In this document: one piece after another, positions 8,647-15,741 of the stretch
Position numbering within the stretch: position 1 is the stretch's first letter
Layout of the letters: each line of letters starts with the position of its first letter
Origin: Clostridium sp031626875
GTDB lineage: Bacteria; Bacillota; Clostridia; Clostridiales; Clostridiaceae
Length of the DNA stretch: 64,000 nucleotides
NCBI RefSeq assembly: GCF_031626875.1
Contig: NZ_JANDMF010000004.1
Coordinates: forward strand, 62,001 to 126,000
Reading direction: 5' to 3'
The notes under the pieces: model-generated
Seen by the model: the letters and a program-made list of their open reading frames with translations, nothing else
What the model was told of the DNA's origin: nothing
Databases searched by the model: none
Made by a program: the position numbers and the translations under genes

Positions 8647-9582
8647 CTACTTATCTTCGAATAATGCTGTTGATAAATAACGTTCTCCTGTATCTGGTAA
8701 TAAAACCACTATTGTTTTGCCTTCGTTTTCTGGACGTTTAGCAAATTCTATTGCTGCAAAAGCAGCTGCCCCTGATGAAATTCCAACAAGTAATCCTTCT
8801 GTTTTTGATAACTCTCTTGAAGTTATAAATGCATCCTCATTTTGAACCTTAATTATTTCATCGTAAATTTTTGTATTTAGTGTATCTGGAACAAATCCAG
8901 CACCTATTCCTTGAATTTTATGTGCACCAGCCCTTCCTTCTGATAAAACTGGTGAATCTGCTGGTTCTACTGCTACTATTTTGACATTTGGATTTTTTAA
9001 TTTTAAATATTCACCAACACCAGAAATAGTTCCTCCAGTACCAACACCAGCTACAAAAACATCAACTTTTCCATCTGTATCTTCCCAAATTTCAGGACCA
9101 GTTGTATTTTTGTGAATTTCTGGATTAGCTGGATTTTGGAATTGACCTGGTATAAATGAATTAGGAATTTCCTTTGCTAGTTCATCAGCCTTAGCAATAG
9201 CACCTTTCATTCCTTTTACCCCTTCTGTTAACACAACTTCTGCACCATATGCTTTTATTAAGCTACGCCTTTCAACACTCATTGTTTCAGGCATTACAAT
9301 TATAACTTTATAACCTTTAGCAGTACCAACTGATGCTATTCCTATACCTGTATTTCCACTAGTTGGTTCAATAATTACTGATCCTTCTTTTAACATTCCC
9401 TTTTCTTCTGCATCTTCTATCATTGCTTTTGCAATTCTATCTTTAACACTTCCTGCTGGATTAAAATATTCTAACTTAACTACTATATTTGCTTTTACAT
9501 TTTTCTTTTTACTAAAACTTGATACCTGTAGTAAAGGTGTCCTTCCTACTAAATCTGCTAAACTCTTAAATATTTTCTCCAT
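8647..9582 (-). CDS. cysK: Cysteine synthase CysK (O-acetylserine sulfhydrylase)
   Basis: A 311-residue PLP enzyme that makes cysteine from O-acetylserine and sulfide. Visible motifs are the PLP lysine site PAGSVKDRIA, the substrate loop EPTSGNTGIG and the phosphate loop GVGTGGTISG, with the C-terminal LLPDTGERYLST. An in-frame GTG at 9591 overlaps the RBS; the ATG at 9582 has AGGAG eight bases upstream and starts the usual MEKIF. It has its own consensus promoter and no terminator other than the T-box one, so the transcript may continue into yezD. Confidence 0.94.
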   Translation of the reverse strand: MEKIFKSLADLVGRTPLLQVSSFSKKKNVKANIVVKLEYFNPAGSVKDRIAKAMIEDAEEKGMLKEGSVIIEPTSGNTGIGIASVGTAKGYKVIIVMPETMSVERRSLIKAYGAEVVLTEGVKGMKGAIAKADELAKEIPNSFIPGQFQNPANPEIHKNTTGPEIWEDTDGKVDVFVAGVGTGGTISGVGEYLKLKNPNVKIVAVEPADSPVLSEGRAGAHKIQGIGAGFVPDTLNTKIYDEIIKVQNEDAFITSRELSKTEGLLVGISSGAAAFAAIEFAKRPENEGKTIVVLLPDTGERYLSTALFEDK

Positions 9583-9643
9583 ACAATTCACTCCTATCTC
9601 ACTTTTGCATTTCCTATATATCTTATACGTTTAATATGGTATT

Positions 9644-9672
9644 AGTATATGCTATCAATTACTAATTGTCAA
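9644..9672 (-). promoter_or_regulatory. Consensus promoter of cysK
   Basis: Minus-strand TTGACA (9672-9667) and TATACT (9649-9644) are spaced 17 bp, about 60 bp before the ATG. The bases around the -10 (ATAGCATATACTAAT) and the downstream TAAACGTATAAG match the sbp promoter at 5094-5122, which suggests a common sulfur regulator. Confidence 0.72.
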
Positions 9673-9754
9673 CTTCTTTATTTAGAAATTATTAATAATT
9701 TTTAATAACCTAAACCACTTCCATATTTATTCTTCCCTAATTAATTTTTAAAAT

Positions 9755-9786
9755 CAAAAAAGATAGCTCATTTTAATGAACTATCT
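9755..9786 (-). terminator. Terminator of the kdgK-eda operon
   Basis: AGATAGCTCATT pairs with AATGAACTATCT with one mismatch (9761-9786). The minus strand then reads TTTTTTGATTTT. It lies about 30 bp after the aldolase stop. Confidence 0.75.
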
Positions 9787-9817
9787 CCAAAATTATTTTG
9801 TATAATATATTTTTATT

Positions 9818-10444
9818 TTATATATTTTGTACTCTTTTAATAACTTCTGTACAATATTCTTTTACTCCTAAAGATCCATTCTTTTTATAAGCTTTATTTA
9901 AATCGCTTCCTATTCCACTACAATCTGCTCCAAGTTCTATCCATTCATTAATATTATCTTTATTAACCCCACCTGTAGGCATTATATTTATATCTGGAAA
10001 TATAGATTTTGCCGCTCCAATAAAACCTTTTCCTACAACATTTCCTGGAAAAACCTTTATAAATCTTAATCCTAGCTTGTATACTTTGTTTAATTCTGAG
10101 ATTGTCATAACTCCTGGAATTATAAAAGCATTTCTAATCTTTGCATAATCAATTATTTCTTCATCTGTGCAAGGAGAAACTATAAAATCTGCTTTATTCT
10201 CAACACATTCATCTAATGATTCCTTTGTTAAAACAGTTCCTGCTCCAACACATAATTCTGTATACTTTTCTTTAAGTTCTTTTATAAGCTTTGGCCCATT
10301 TGGAACACTCATAGTAACTTCTATGACTTTAATTCCACCCTCAATTGCTGCTTCACTAATTTCTCTTGCTTCTTCATAAGTATTAGTTCTAACAACTGCT
10401 ACTGCTTTTTTCTCCATTAATGTCTTACAAACTTCTTCAAACAC
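9818..10444 (-). CDS. eda: KDPG/KHG aldolase
   Basis: A 208-residue class I aldolase that splits 2-keto-3-deoxy-6-phosphogluconate to pyruvate and glyceraldehyde 3-phosphate. The Schiff-base lysine is K130 in RFIKVFPGN, the catalytic glutamate is E42 in VIEVTMS, and GAGTVLT and MPTGGV are family motifs. It follows kdgK by 11 bp and finishes the KDG branch of hexuronate breakdown. Confidence 0.92.
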   Translation of the reverse strand: MFEEVCKTLMEKKAVAVVRTNTYEEAREISEAAIEGGIKVIEVTMSVPNGPKLIKELKEKYTELCVGAGTVLTKESLDECVENKADFIVSPCTDEEIIDYAKIRNAFIIPGVMTISELNKVYKLGLRFIKVFPGNVVGKGFIGAAKSIFPDINIMPTGGVNKDNINEWIELGADCSGIGSDLNKAYKKNGSLGVKEYCTEVIKRVQNI

Positions 10445-10455
10445 TTCTATTCACC

Positions 10456-11406
10456 TTATCTTTCTATTTTTTTAGCTTGTCCTAAATGTACTAATACATC
10501 ATCATAATAAGGTAATCCCTCATTATCACCTTCAATACCAACTACTAAAGATCCAACGGCATTAGCAAATCTTATACTTTCCTTGAAAGTCTTACCTTTA
10601 AGGGTTGCGGTTAGAAAACCTGCTGCAAATCCATCTCCAGCGCCAACAGTATCAACTAAAGCTCTTGGTTTTATAGCTTCAACCTTATAAATTTCTTTAC
10701 CATTAGATCCAATAGCTCCTTTAGCTCCTTTTTTAACTATAACTTTTCCTATTCCATAGTTATGAAATATCTTAATAGCCTCATCTATTGTTACTTGTCC
10801 TAATAGAAGTTCCACTTCTTCATCACCTATTAATAAAATATCAACATTTGGTAAAAGCAACTCTATATAATTTTTAGCTTCTTCTTTAGTCCACATTTTT
10901 AATCTTATATTTGGATCAAAAGATACAACTAAATTATGTTTCTTAGCTAATTCTACTGATTGCAATATAACTTTTTGATTATTTTTATTAATTGAAGGAA
11001 AAACACCTGTAATATGTAGAACCTTAGAATTTTTAAAATATTCTTCATTTAATTCTTCTACATTCATTGTGCTAGTTGGAGACTTTTCTCTATAGTAAAA
11101 TGATCTACTTGATCCATCAGCTAAAACTTCTCTAAAATAAACTGATGTTGGATATCCTTCAACATATTTAACTTCTGAAGTCTCTATACCTTCCCCTCGT
11201 ACTACTTTGGTTATGTATTTTCCAAAGTCATCATTTCCTAGTCTACTTATCCATCCAGATTTCAATCCTAGTCTTGCACATCCAATAGCAACATTTAATT
11301 CTGCTCCCCCTATTTTTCTCTCAAAAGTATTACAGAATATTATTGGTCCTTTTTGAATAGGAACCATTGCTATCATTGCATCTCCAACTGTAATTACATC
11401 TAACAT
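10456..11406 (-). CDS. kdgK: 2-keto-3-deoxygluconate kinase (PfkB family)
   Basis: A 316-residue sugar kinase of the ribokinase/PfkB family. It has the N-terminal GGAELNVAIGCARLG and the C-terminal PfkB signature DTVGAGDGFAAGF with the catalytic aspartate. With eda directly downstream it most likely phosphorylates KDG to KDPG. The start ATG at 11406 has AGGAGGA eight bases upstream. Fructokinase is the usual alternative for this family but fits the neighbours less well. Confidence 0.87.
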   Translation of the reverse strand: MLDVITVGDAMIAMVPIQKGPIIFCNTFERKIGGAELNVAIGCARLGLKSGWISRLGNDDFGKYITKVVRGEGIETSEVKYVEGYPTSVYFREVLADGSSRSFYYREKSPTSTMNVEELNEEYFKNSKVLHITGVFPSINKNNQKVILQSVELAKKHNLVVSFDPNIRLKMWTKEEAKNYIELLLPNVDILLIGDEEVELLLGQVTIDEAIKIFHNYGIGKVIVKKGAKGAIGSNGKEIYKVEAIKPRALVDTVGAGDGFAAGFLTATLKGKTFKESIRFANAVGSLVVGIEGDNEGLPYYDDVLVHLGQAKKIER

Positions 11407-11485
11407 AAATCTTCCTCCTAAAAATATAAATTTGTATTAATAAGATTTCTTACACTTTTGTTTGTATTTACATTTTTATATTACA

Positions 11486-11520
11486 AAAGAACTAGGCAGT
11501 ATCCTTTTGTCTAGTTCTTT
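11486..11520 (-). terminator. Hairpin between the SDR gene and kdgK
   Basis: A 10-bp stem, AAAGAACTAG (11486-11495) with CTAGTTCTTT (11511-11520). The minus-strand tail TTTTGTAATAT is a moderate T-tract, so it probably ends or attenuates the SDR transcript before kdgK. Confidence 0.6.
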
Positions 11521-11543
11521 TATATTTATATTTATTATCTTAA

Positions 11544-12332
11544 TTATTTAGGTTGTTTACCAATATAAGCTAATATTCCACCATCAACATAAAGAATATG
11601 TCCATTTACAAAATCAGATGCATCTGAAGCCAAGAATATAGCTGGGCCTGTTAAATCTTCTGGTGTTCCCCAACGTGCAGCTGGAGTCTTAGAAATTATA
11701 AAGTTATTAAATGGATGTCCTTCTGTTCTCAAAGGAGCTGTTTGTGGGGTTTCAATATATCCAGGTCCAATACCATTACATTGGATATTGTACTCACCAT
11801 ATTCAGATGCTATATTTTTAGTTAACATCTTAAGACCACCTTTAGCTGCAGCATAAGCTGAAACTGTTTCTCTTCCTAATTCACTCATCATTGAACAGAT
11901 GTTAATTATTTTACCATGACCTTTTTTAATCATTCCTGGAATTACTGCCTTAGATACTATAAATGGAGCATTTAAATCTACATCTATAACTTTTCTAAAA
12001 TCTTCTGCTTTCATCTCAAGCATTGGAATACGCTTTATTATACCAGCATTGTTTACCAATATATCAATTATTCCAACCTCTTTTTCTATTTTAGCTACTA
12101 ATTCATTTACTTTTTCTTCATCAGTAACATCACATACATATCCATGTGCTTTTATTCCTTCTTCAGCATATGCTTTTATTCCTTTATCAATTAAATCTTG
12201 ATTAATATCATTAAAAACAATTGTTGCCCCTGCTTTTGCAAAAGATTTTGCTAATGCAAATCCAATACCATATGATGCTCCAGTTACTAATGCTATTTTA
12301 CCTTCTAATGAAAAATTTTTAATTCCTTCCAT
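11544..12332 (-). CDS. SDR oxidoreductase, KduD / gluconate 5-dehydrogenase type
   Basis: A 262-residue classical short-chain dehydrogenase: cofactor motif TGASYGIG, NNAG, catalytic serine in NICSMMS and YxxxK in SAYAAAKGG, with the C-terminal HILYVDGG. Next to kdgK and eda it most likely reduces 2,5-diketo-3-deoxygluconate to KDG (KduD-like), the step that feeds pectin-, alginate- or glycosaminoglycan-derived unsaturated uronates into the pathway. Closely related enzymes act as gluconate 5-dehydrogenase, and sequence alone does not separate the two. It is the first gene of the cluster, divergent from the IclR regulator. Confidence 0.78.
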   Translation of the reverse strand: MEGIKNFSLEGKIALVTGASYGIGFALAKSFAKAGATIVFNDINQDLIDKGIKAYAEEGIKAHGYVCDVTDEEKVNELVAKIEKEVGIIDILVNNAGIIKRIPMLEMKAEDFRKVIDVDLNAPFIVSKAVIPGMIKKGHGKIINICSMMSELGRETVSAYAAAKGGLKMLTKNIASEYGEYNIQCNGIGPGYIETPQTAPLRTEGHPFNNFIISKTPAARWGTPEDLTGPAIFLASDASDFVNGHILYVDGGILAYIGKQPK

Positions 12333-12481
12333 GAGTCATCCTCCTTAAAACTTACAATATTTTTAGCCATAATAATGTCAATAACCTGAAAAATCCAAAT
12401 TCAAAAACACTATTAATACAATTTTTTTGACTTATTAGTAGAAAAATCAAACTACATTACTTGTCCTTAAATTGCAATCAT

Positions 12482-12504
12482 GTTGTTCCGCACTATGGAA
12501 CGAC
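12482..12504. promoter_or_regulatory. Palindromic operator between the SDR gene and the IclR regulator
   Basis: GTTGTTCC-N7-GGAACGAC is an inverted repeat with 8-bp arms and one mismatch, and is conspicuously GC-richer than its surroundings. It lies in the 308-bp divergent gap (12333-12640), about 140 bp before the regulator start. On the minus strand TTGACA-16-TATTGT near 12352-12379 is a plausible SDR promoter. The rest of the gap is featureless AT-rich DNA. The palindrome is the best candidate IclR/KdgR operator. Confidence 0.6.
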
Positions 12505-12640
12505 GTTTCATTTTTCTAATATCATTTTAATCTCATATTTTGTAATTGTCAATCCTACAATATTTAAATTTTATTTGTTAAAATCAAATTTAAATATTAC
12601 AATATATTCTGAAGTAAAAGTTATACAAGGAGGATTATAT

Positions 12641-13444
12641 ATGTCTCAAGATTCAAGTAATTCTAATTTAGTGCAGTCTGTCGAACGTGCTCTAGATATA
12701 CTTGATTGTTTATCTGAATATCCAAAAGGTTGTGGAATTGGAGAACTTTCAAAAAATTTAAATTTAAGCAAAAGTACAATCCATAGAATAATATCAACAC
12801 TAAAATTTAAAGGTTATGTATCACAAAATAAAGAAAATGATAAATATCAACTTGGTTTTAAAGTTCTTAATTTATCATCATCCTTTGTTAGTGGAATGGA
12901 TCTTGTTAACAACGCACGACCTTATATATATGAATTTGTAAATAAAATTGATGAAGTTATACATCTTTGTATTGCTGATGAATCATATTCTAATATTATA
13001 TATTTAGATAAAATTTCGCCCGAAAATACTACAAGAACAATAACTATGTCTTCTAGCATTGGTAAAAGGGCACCTATTTATTGTACTGCATCAGGAAAGT
13101 TACTTTTATCTCAATTTTCTGATGAAAAAATAAAAGAATTATTAAAGGATATTAATTTTATTAAATATACACATAATACAATAATTAATATAGAAAATTT
13201 TATAACTGAAATACATGAAATAAGAAAAAATCAATATGCTTTTGATAATGTTGAATATGACACTGGAGTCATTTGCATTGCATTCCCTATTTTTGATCAA
13301 ACTAATAAAATAATTGCTGCAATTAGCATTTCATCTGTAACTCTATTTAATGAATTAGATGATTTATTAAAGCATAAAGATGAATGCATAAAAATCTCAA
13401 ATAATATTAGTAAATTGATGGGGTACAGTCCAAAAAGTTTATAA
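12641..13444 (+). CDS. IclR-family transcriptional regulator (KdgR-like)
   Basis: A 267-residue regulator with an N-terminal winged helix (VQSVERALDILDCL, then LNLSKSTIHRIISTL as the recognition helix) and a C-terminal IclR effector domain (PIYCTASGKLLLSQF, YDTGVICIAFPIF). An open frame runs upstream to 12461, but the ATG at 12641 is preceded by AAGGAGG and begins just before the conserved part. Divergent placement from the KDG genes suggests that it senses KDG or a related keto-acid and controls that operon. Confidence 0.88.
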   Translation: MSQDSSNSNLVQSVERALDILDCLSEYPKGCGIGELSKNLNLSKSTIHRIISTLKFKGYVSQNKENDKYQLGFKVLNLSSSFVSGMDLVNNARPYIYEFVNKIDEVIHLCIADESYSNIIYLDKISPENTTRTITMSSSIGKRAPIYCTASGKLLLSQFSDEKIKELLKDINFIKYTHNTIINIENFITEIHEIRKNQYAFDNVEYDTGVICIAFPIFDQTNKIIAAISISSVTLFNELDDLLKHKDECIKISNNISKLMGYSPKSL

Positions 13445-13463
13445 TTTAATTTAGAATATGCTT

Positions 13464-13498
13464 TAGCTAACATGGTTATTTTTATATAATGTTAGCTA
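13464..13498 (+). terminator. Hairpin after the IclR gene
   Basis: TAGCTAACAT (13464-13473) and ATGTTAGCTA (13489-13498) form a perfect 10-bp stem followed by TTTCTGATTTAATTT, a weak T-tract. Probable terminator. Confidence 0.6.
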
Positions 13499-13598
13499 TT
13501 TCTGATTTAATTTATGACAAATAATTTCTTGTTTGAATTTTTTGTCGAATTAAATTATAATAAATCTATGCTGTTTAACGAATTAAGGAGGCTTATTG

Positions 13599-14015
13599 TT
13601 GAGGAAAAAGAATTATGTAGAAAAAAATTTCAACACTAATTATTCTGAACCATCTAAAGGAAACTTCTTTACATTTTTTTTAGGAATTATAGTATTTTTA
13701 GTAGGTATATTTATGGTTTTTCAAAACACTACTATTTATACTGGATTTACTCTAATGAGTGTATTAGGGTTTACCCCAAACTTTGGAATACTTGTTTTGC
13801 CTTTATTAATCGGAGTAGTTCTCTTATTTTTTAAAGAACGTTCTATATTAGGATGGTTTTTAATTATTGCTGGAATTCTTGTTATAGCTATTGGAATTTT
13901 CATGGGTTTAAGTATATATTTTAGACCTGTAAGTTTAATTAAAGGAATTTTCATGTTTGGAACAATTGCTGCTGGAATAGGATTAATATTAAAAGGTCTT
14001 TTTAGAAAGAACTAA
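13599..14015 (+). CDS. Small integral membrane protein, unknown function
   Basis: 138 residues, starting at TTG. AAGGAGG (13585-13591) is seven bases before the TTG at 13599; a TTG at 13596 is also possible. After a polar N-terminus of about 24 residues there are four hydrophobic segments (starting FFTFFLGIIVFLVGIF, FGILVLPLLIGVVLLFF, GWFLIIAGILVIAIGIF and GIFMFGTIAAGIGLIL), ending in a basic KGLFRKN tail. I recognise no family. It stands alone between the IclR gene and a strong terminator. Confidence 0.72.
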   Translation: MRKKNYVEKNFNTNYSEPSKGNFFTFFLGIIVFLVGIFMVFQNTTIYTGFTLMSVLGFTPNFGILVLPLLIGVVLLFFKERSILGWFLIIAGILVIAIGIFMGLSIYFRPVSLIKGIFMFGTIAAGIGLILKGLFRKN

Positions 14016-14017
14016 AA

Positions 14018-14059
14018 AAAGTATCAAATAGTAGACAAACTATTTGATACTTTTTTTTA
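14018..14059. terminator. Strong bidirectional terminator
   Basis: A stem of 14 or more bp (AAAGTATCAAATAGT with ACTATTTGATACTTT) has A-runs on one side and T-runs on the other. It serves both the plus-strand membrane protein gene and the minus-strand small genes that end at 14057. Confidence 0.88.
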
Positions 14060-14311
14060 TAATGATCTATATTTTCTATAGCAAAATAATTTATTTAATT
14101 CCCCAGAAACCCCATCTTCATCTGAAAAAGATATAACATCTGAAAACATAGTACCATTTGGAGTTATGACTATTATTCCATCAGGCTTAATTTCACCAAT
14201 TTCTCTACTTATCTTGCTGTTTGCTAAATTGGTCTTTTTCACCTCACTATTCCCTCTCTTTTTTATAATTATTGGTGGTTGTAACATTGAATAATAACTT
14301 AACACTTCCAT
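14057..14311 (-). CDS. Small protein of unknown function (84 aa)
   Basis: 84 residues with no signal peptide or membrane segment. It contains a basic stretch (IIIKKRGNSEVKKTN), then a compact beta-like region (EIKPDGIIVITPNGTMF). AGAGGTG ahead of the ATG overlaps the stop codon of the upstream 52-residue gene (TAAGAGGTG), so the pair is probably co-translated. The terminator at 14018-14059 directly abuts its stop. I do not recognise the family. Confidence 0.6.
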   Translation of the reverse strand: MEVLSYYSMLQPPIIIKKRGNSEVKKTNLANSKISREIGEIKPDGIIVITPNGTMFSDVISFSDEDGVSGELNKLFCYRKYRSL

Positions 14312-14325
14312 TTACTTTTCACCTC

Positions 14326-14484
14326 TTAATGCATACTATTATTATTTTCACTATTATCTTTAACTTTTTCTAAATAATCTTTTTGATTAACTATATTTTC
14401 TTCAAAATTTTCTACTGCATTTTTTGTAAAGTTTTCAACTCTAGCTATATTTGATAAATTTTCTAACTTACCATTTTTATTCAT
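14326..14484 (-). CDS. Small Asn/Glu-rich protein (52 aa)
   Basis: 52 residues, ATG at 14484 preceded by AAGGAGG. It is strongly polar and probably helical (ENLSNIARVENFTKNAVENF), with a C-terminal Asn-rich tail ending NNNSMH. It lies 14 bp before the 84-residue gene, with overlapping translation signals. No family recognised; the good RBS and coupling are the evidence that it is real. Confidence 0.55.
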   Translation of the reverse strand: MNKNGKLENLSNIARVENFTKNAVENFEENIVNQKDYLEKVKDNSENNNSMH

Positions 14485-14606
14485 CCTAAAAACCTCCTTT
14501 TATATTTTAATACATGTTTAATAATAGTATCTCAACTTAAATTTGTTTTATCCTTGTAGGTAAAGCTTGCAAGATTAGCTAAATATAAATAAGCTATAAA
14601 AATTTT

Positions 14607-15572
14607 CTATATATTATTTTTCTTTCTATACTCCATTGGAGTAACACCATAACTTTCTTTAAATATTTTATAAAAATATGTTGGATTTTCATAACCTACC
14701 ATCTCCATTATTTCTAACACTGAAAGCCCTCTAACTTTTAATAGTTCAATAGCTCTACTTAATCTTTTTTCTTGTACCAATTCTTTAAATGTCATTTTAG
14801 TATGCTTCTTTATTAACTTACTTAATTTATAATCTGGTTGACTTAGTTTTTCTGCAATTTCAGAAAGAGAACATTCATTATAGAATTTATCAATATATTT
14901 AAATATTTGAATTATTAATATTTTGTCATAATTGTCAACTGAATATATTTCAATATTCTCAGGCTTCTTAACTAATTCTACAAGAAGTAATCCAACTAAT
15001 AATTTTATTGTTACTTTACTCATTATTTCATTTGTGTAAAGTTCTATAATTATCTTTTCTAAAATCTCTTGTACACTTTTTTCATCTGAAACTTTAAAAT
15101 ATAGGTATTCCCCTTCATGATAGTCAGTATATAATGTTGTAATTAAAAACCTGCTTATTATATTTTCATTATCTAAAAGTTTTAATATATAATCAAAGAA
15201 TTCTGGTTTTATTATAAAATTTATACTTATATCATTTTCATCACAAGATTCTAATTCATGGTTTATATATTGATTTAAAAATAGTAACTCTCCTTTTTTT
15301 AGTTCTATTTCTTTATTATCAATAACTTCTTTTAATTTACCTTGATAAACATAATTAAATTCTATATAGTTATGTTTATGCTCTGGAAACTTAATAAATC
15401 TTGTATGTTTTCTAATATCTATCAGTTCCCCTTGAGACAAGAATTTATCACTATCTATAACAAATTGACCATTATCTGTATATAAACTTTTATCTACTTC
15501 AACTTCACCATTTAAGATATGCTTTTCTTCTTCTGTTAACTCTAATAATTTTTCATGTATATCTTGTCTCAT
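14607..15572 (-). CDS. AraC-family transcriptional regulator with cupin sensor domain
   Basis: 321 residues. The N-terminal half has a cupin-like sensor (FPEHKHNYIEFNYVYQGKL, KKGELLFLNQ). The C-terminal ~100 residues form the double helix-turn-helix, with CSLSEIAEKLSQPDYKLSKL and the AraC signature GLSVLEIMEMVGYENPTYFY near the end. It sits downstream of the 2-enoate reductase, separated by a terminator, so a role in controlling that gene is only a guess. It belongs to the same architecture class as the regulator at 26107-27099. Confidence 0.88.
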   Translation of the reverse strand: MRQDIHEKLLELTEEEKHILNGEVEVDKSLYTDNGQFVIDSDKFLSQGELIDIRKHTRFIKFPEHKHNYIEFNYVYQGKLKEVIDNKEIELKKGELLFLNQYINHELESCDENDISINFIIKPEFFDYILKLLDNENIISRFLITTLYTDYHEGEYLYFKVSDEKSVQEILEKIIIELYTNEIMSKVTIKLLVGLLLVELVKKPENIEIYSVDNYDKILIIQIFKYIDKFYNECSLSEIAEKLSQPDYKLSKLIKKHTKMTFKELVQEKRLSRAIELLKVRGLSVLEIMEMVGYENPTYFYKIFKESYGVTPMEYRKKNNI

Positions 15573-15668
15573 AATAAAGATTTCACTCCTTTTCTAAGAT
15601 TTATTATATCAGCAATATTGAAATTGTAATATCAATATTCAAAATACTATGTTGATTATTTTATACAT

Positions 15669-15719
15669 AAAAAAGATGTAGCAGATTTTTATTACAAAAT
15701 CTTGCCACATCCCTTTTTA
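15669..15719 (-). terminator. Terminator of the 2-enoate reductase gene
   Basis: GATGTGGCAAGATTTT on the minus strand pairs with AAAATCTGCTACATC (one mismatch) and is followed by TTTTTTATG. It lies about 20 bp past the reductase stop. Confidence 0.82.
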
Positions 15720-15741
15720 TGTTTGAGTATTTTTTATTATC

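Noticed and set aside
9583..9591. Upstream GTG start of cysK, and similar early starts at cysA, znuC, the second importer ATPase, lctC and elaA
   Set aside because: In each case the early codon overlaps the Shine-Dalgarno sequence of a better-spaced ATG.
12461..12640. N-terminal 60-residue extension of the IclR protein
   Set aside because: It would encode low-complexity hydrophobic sequence and span the operator. The ATG at 12641 has a strong RBS.
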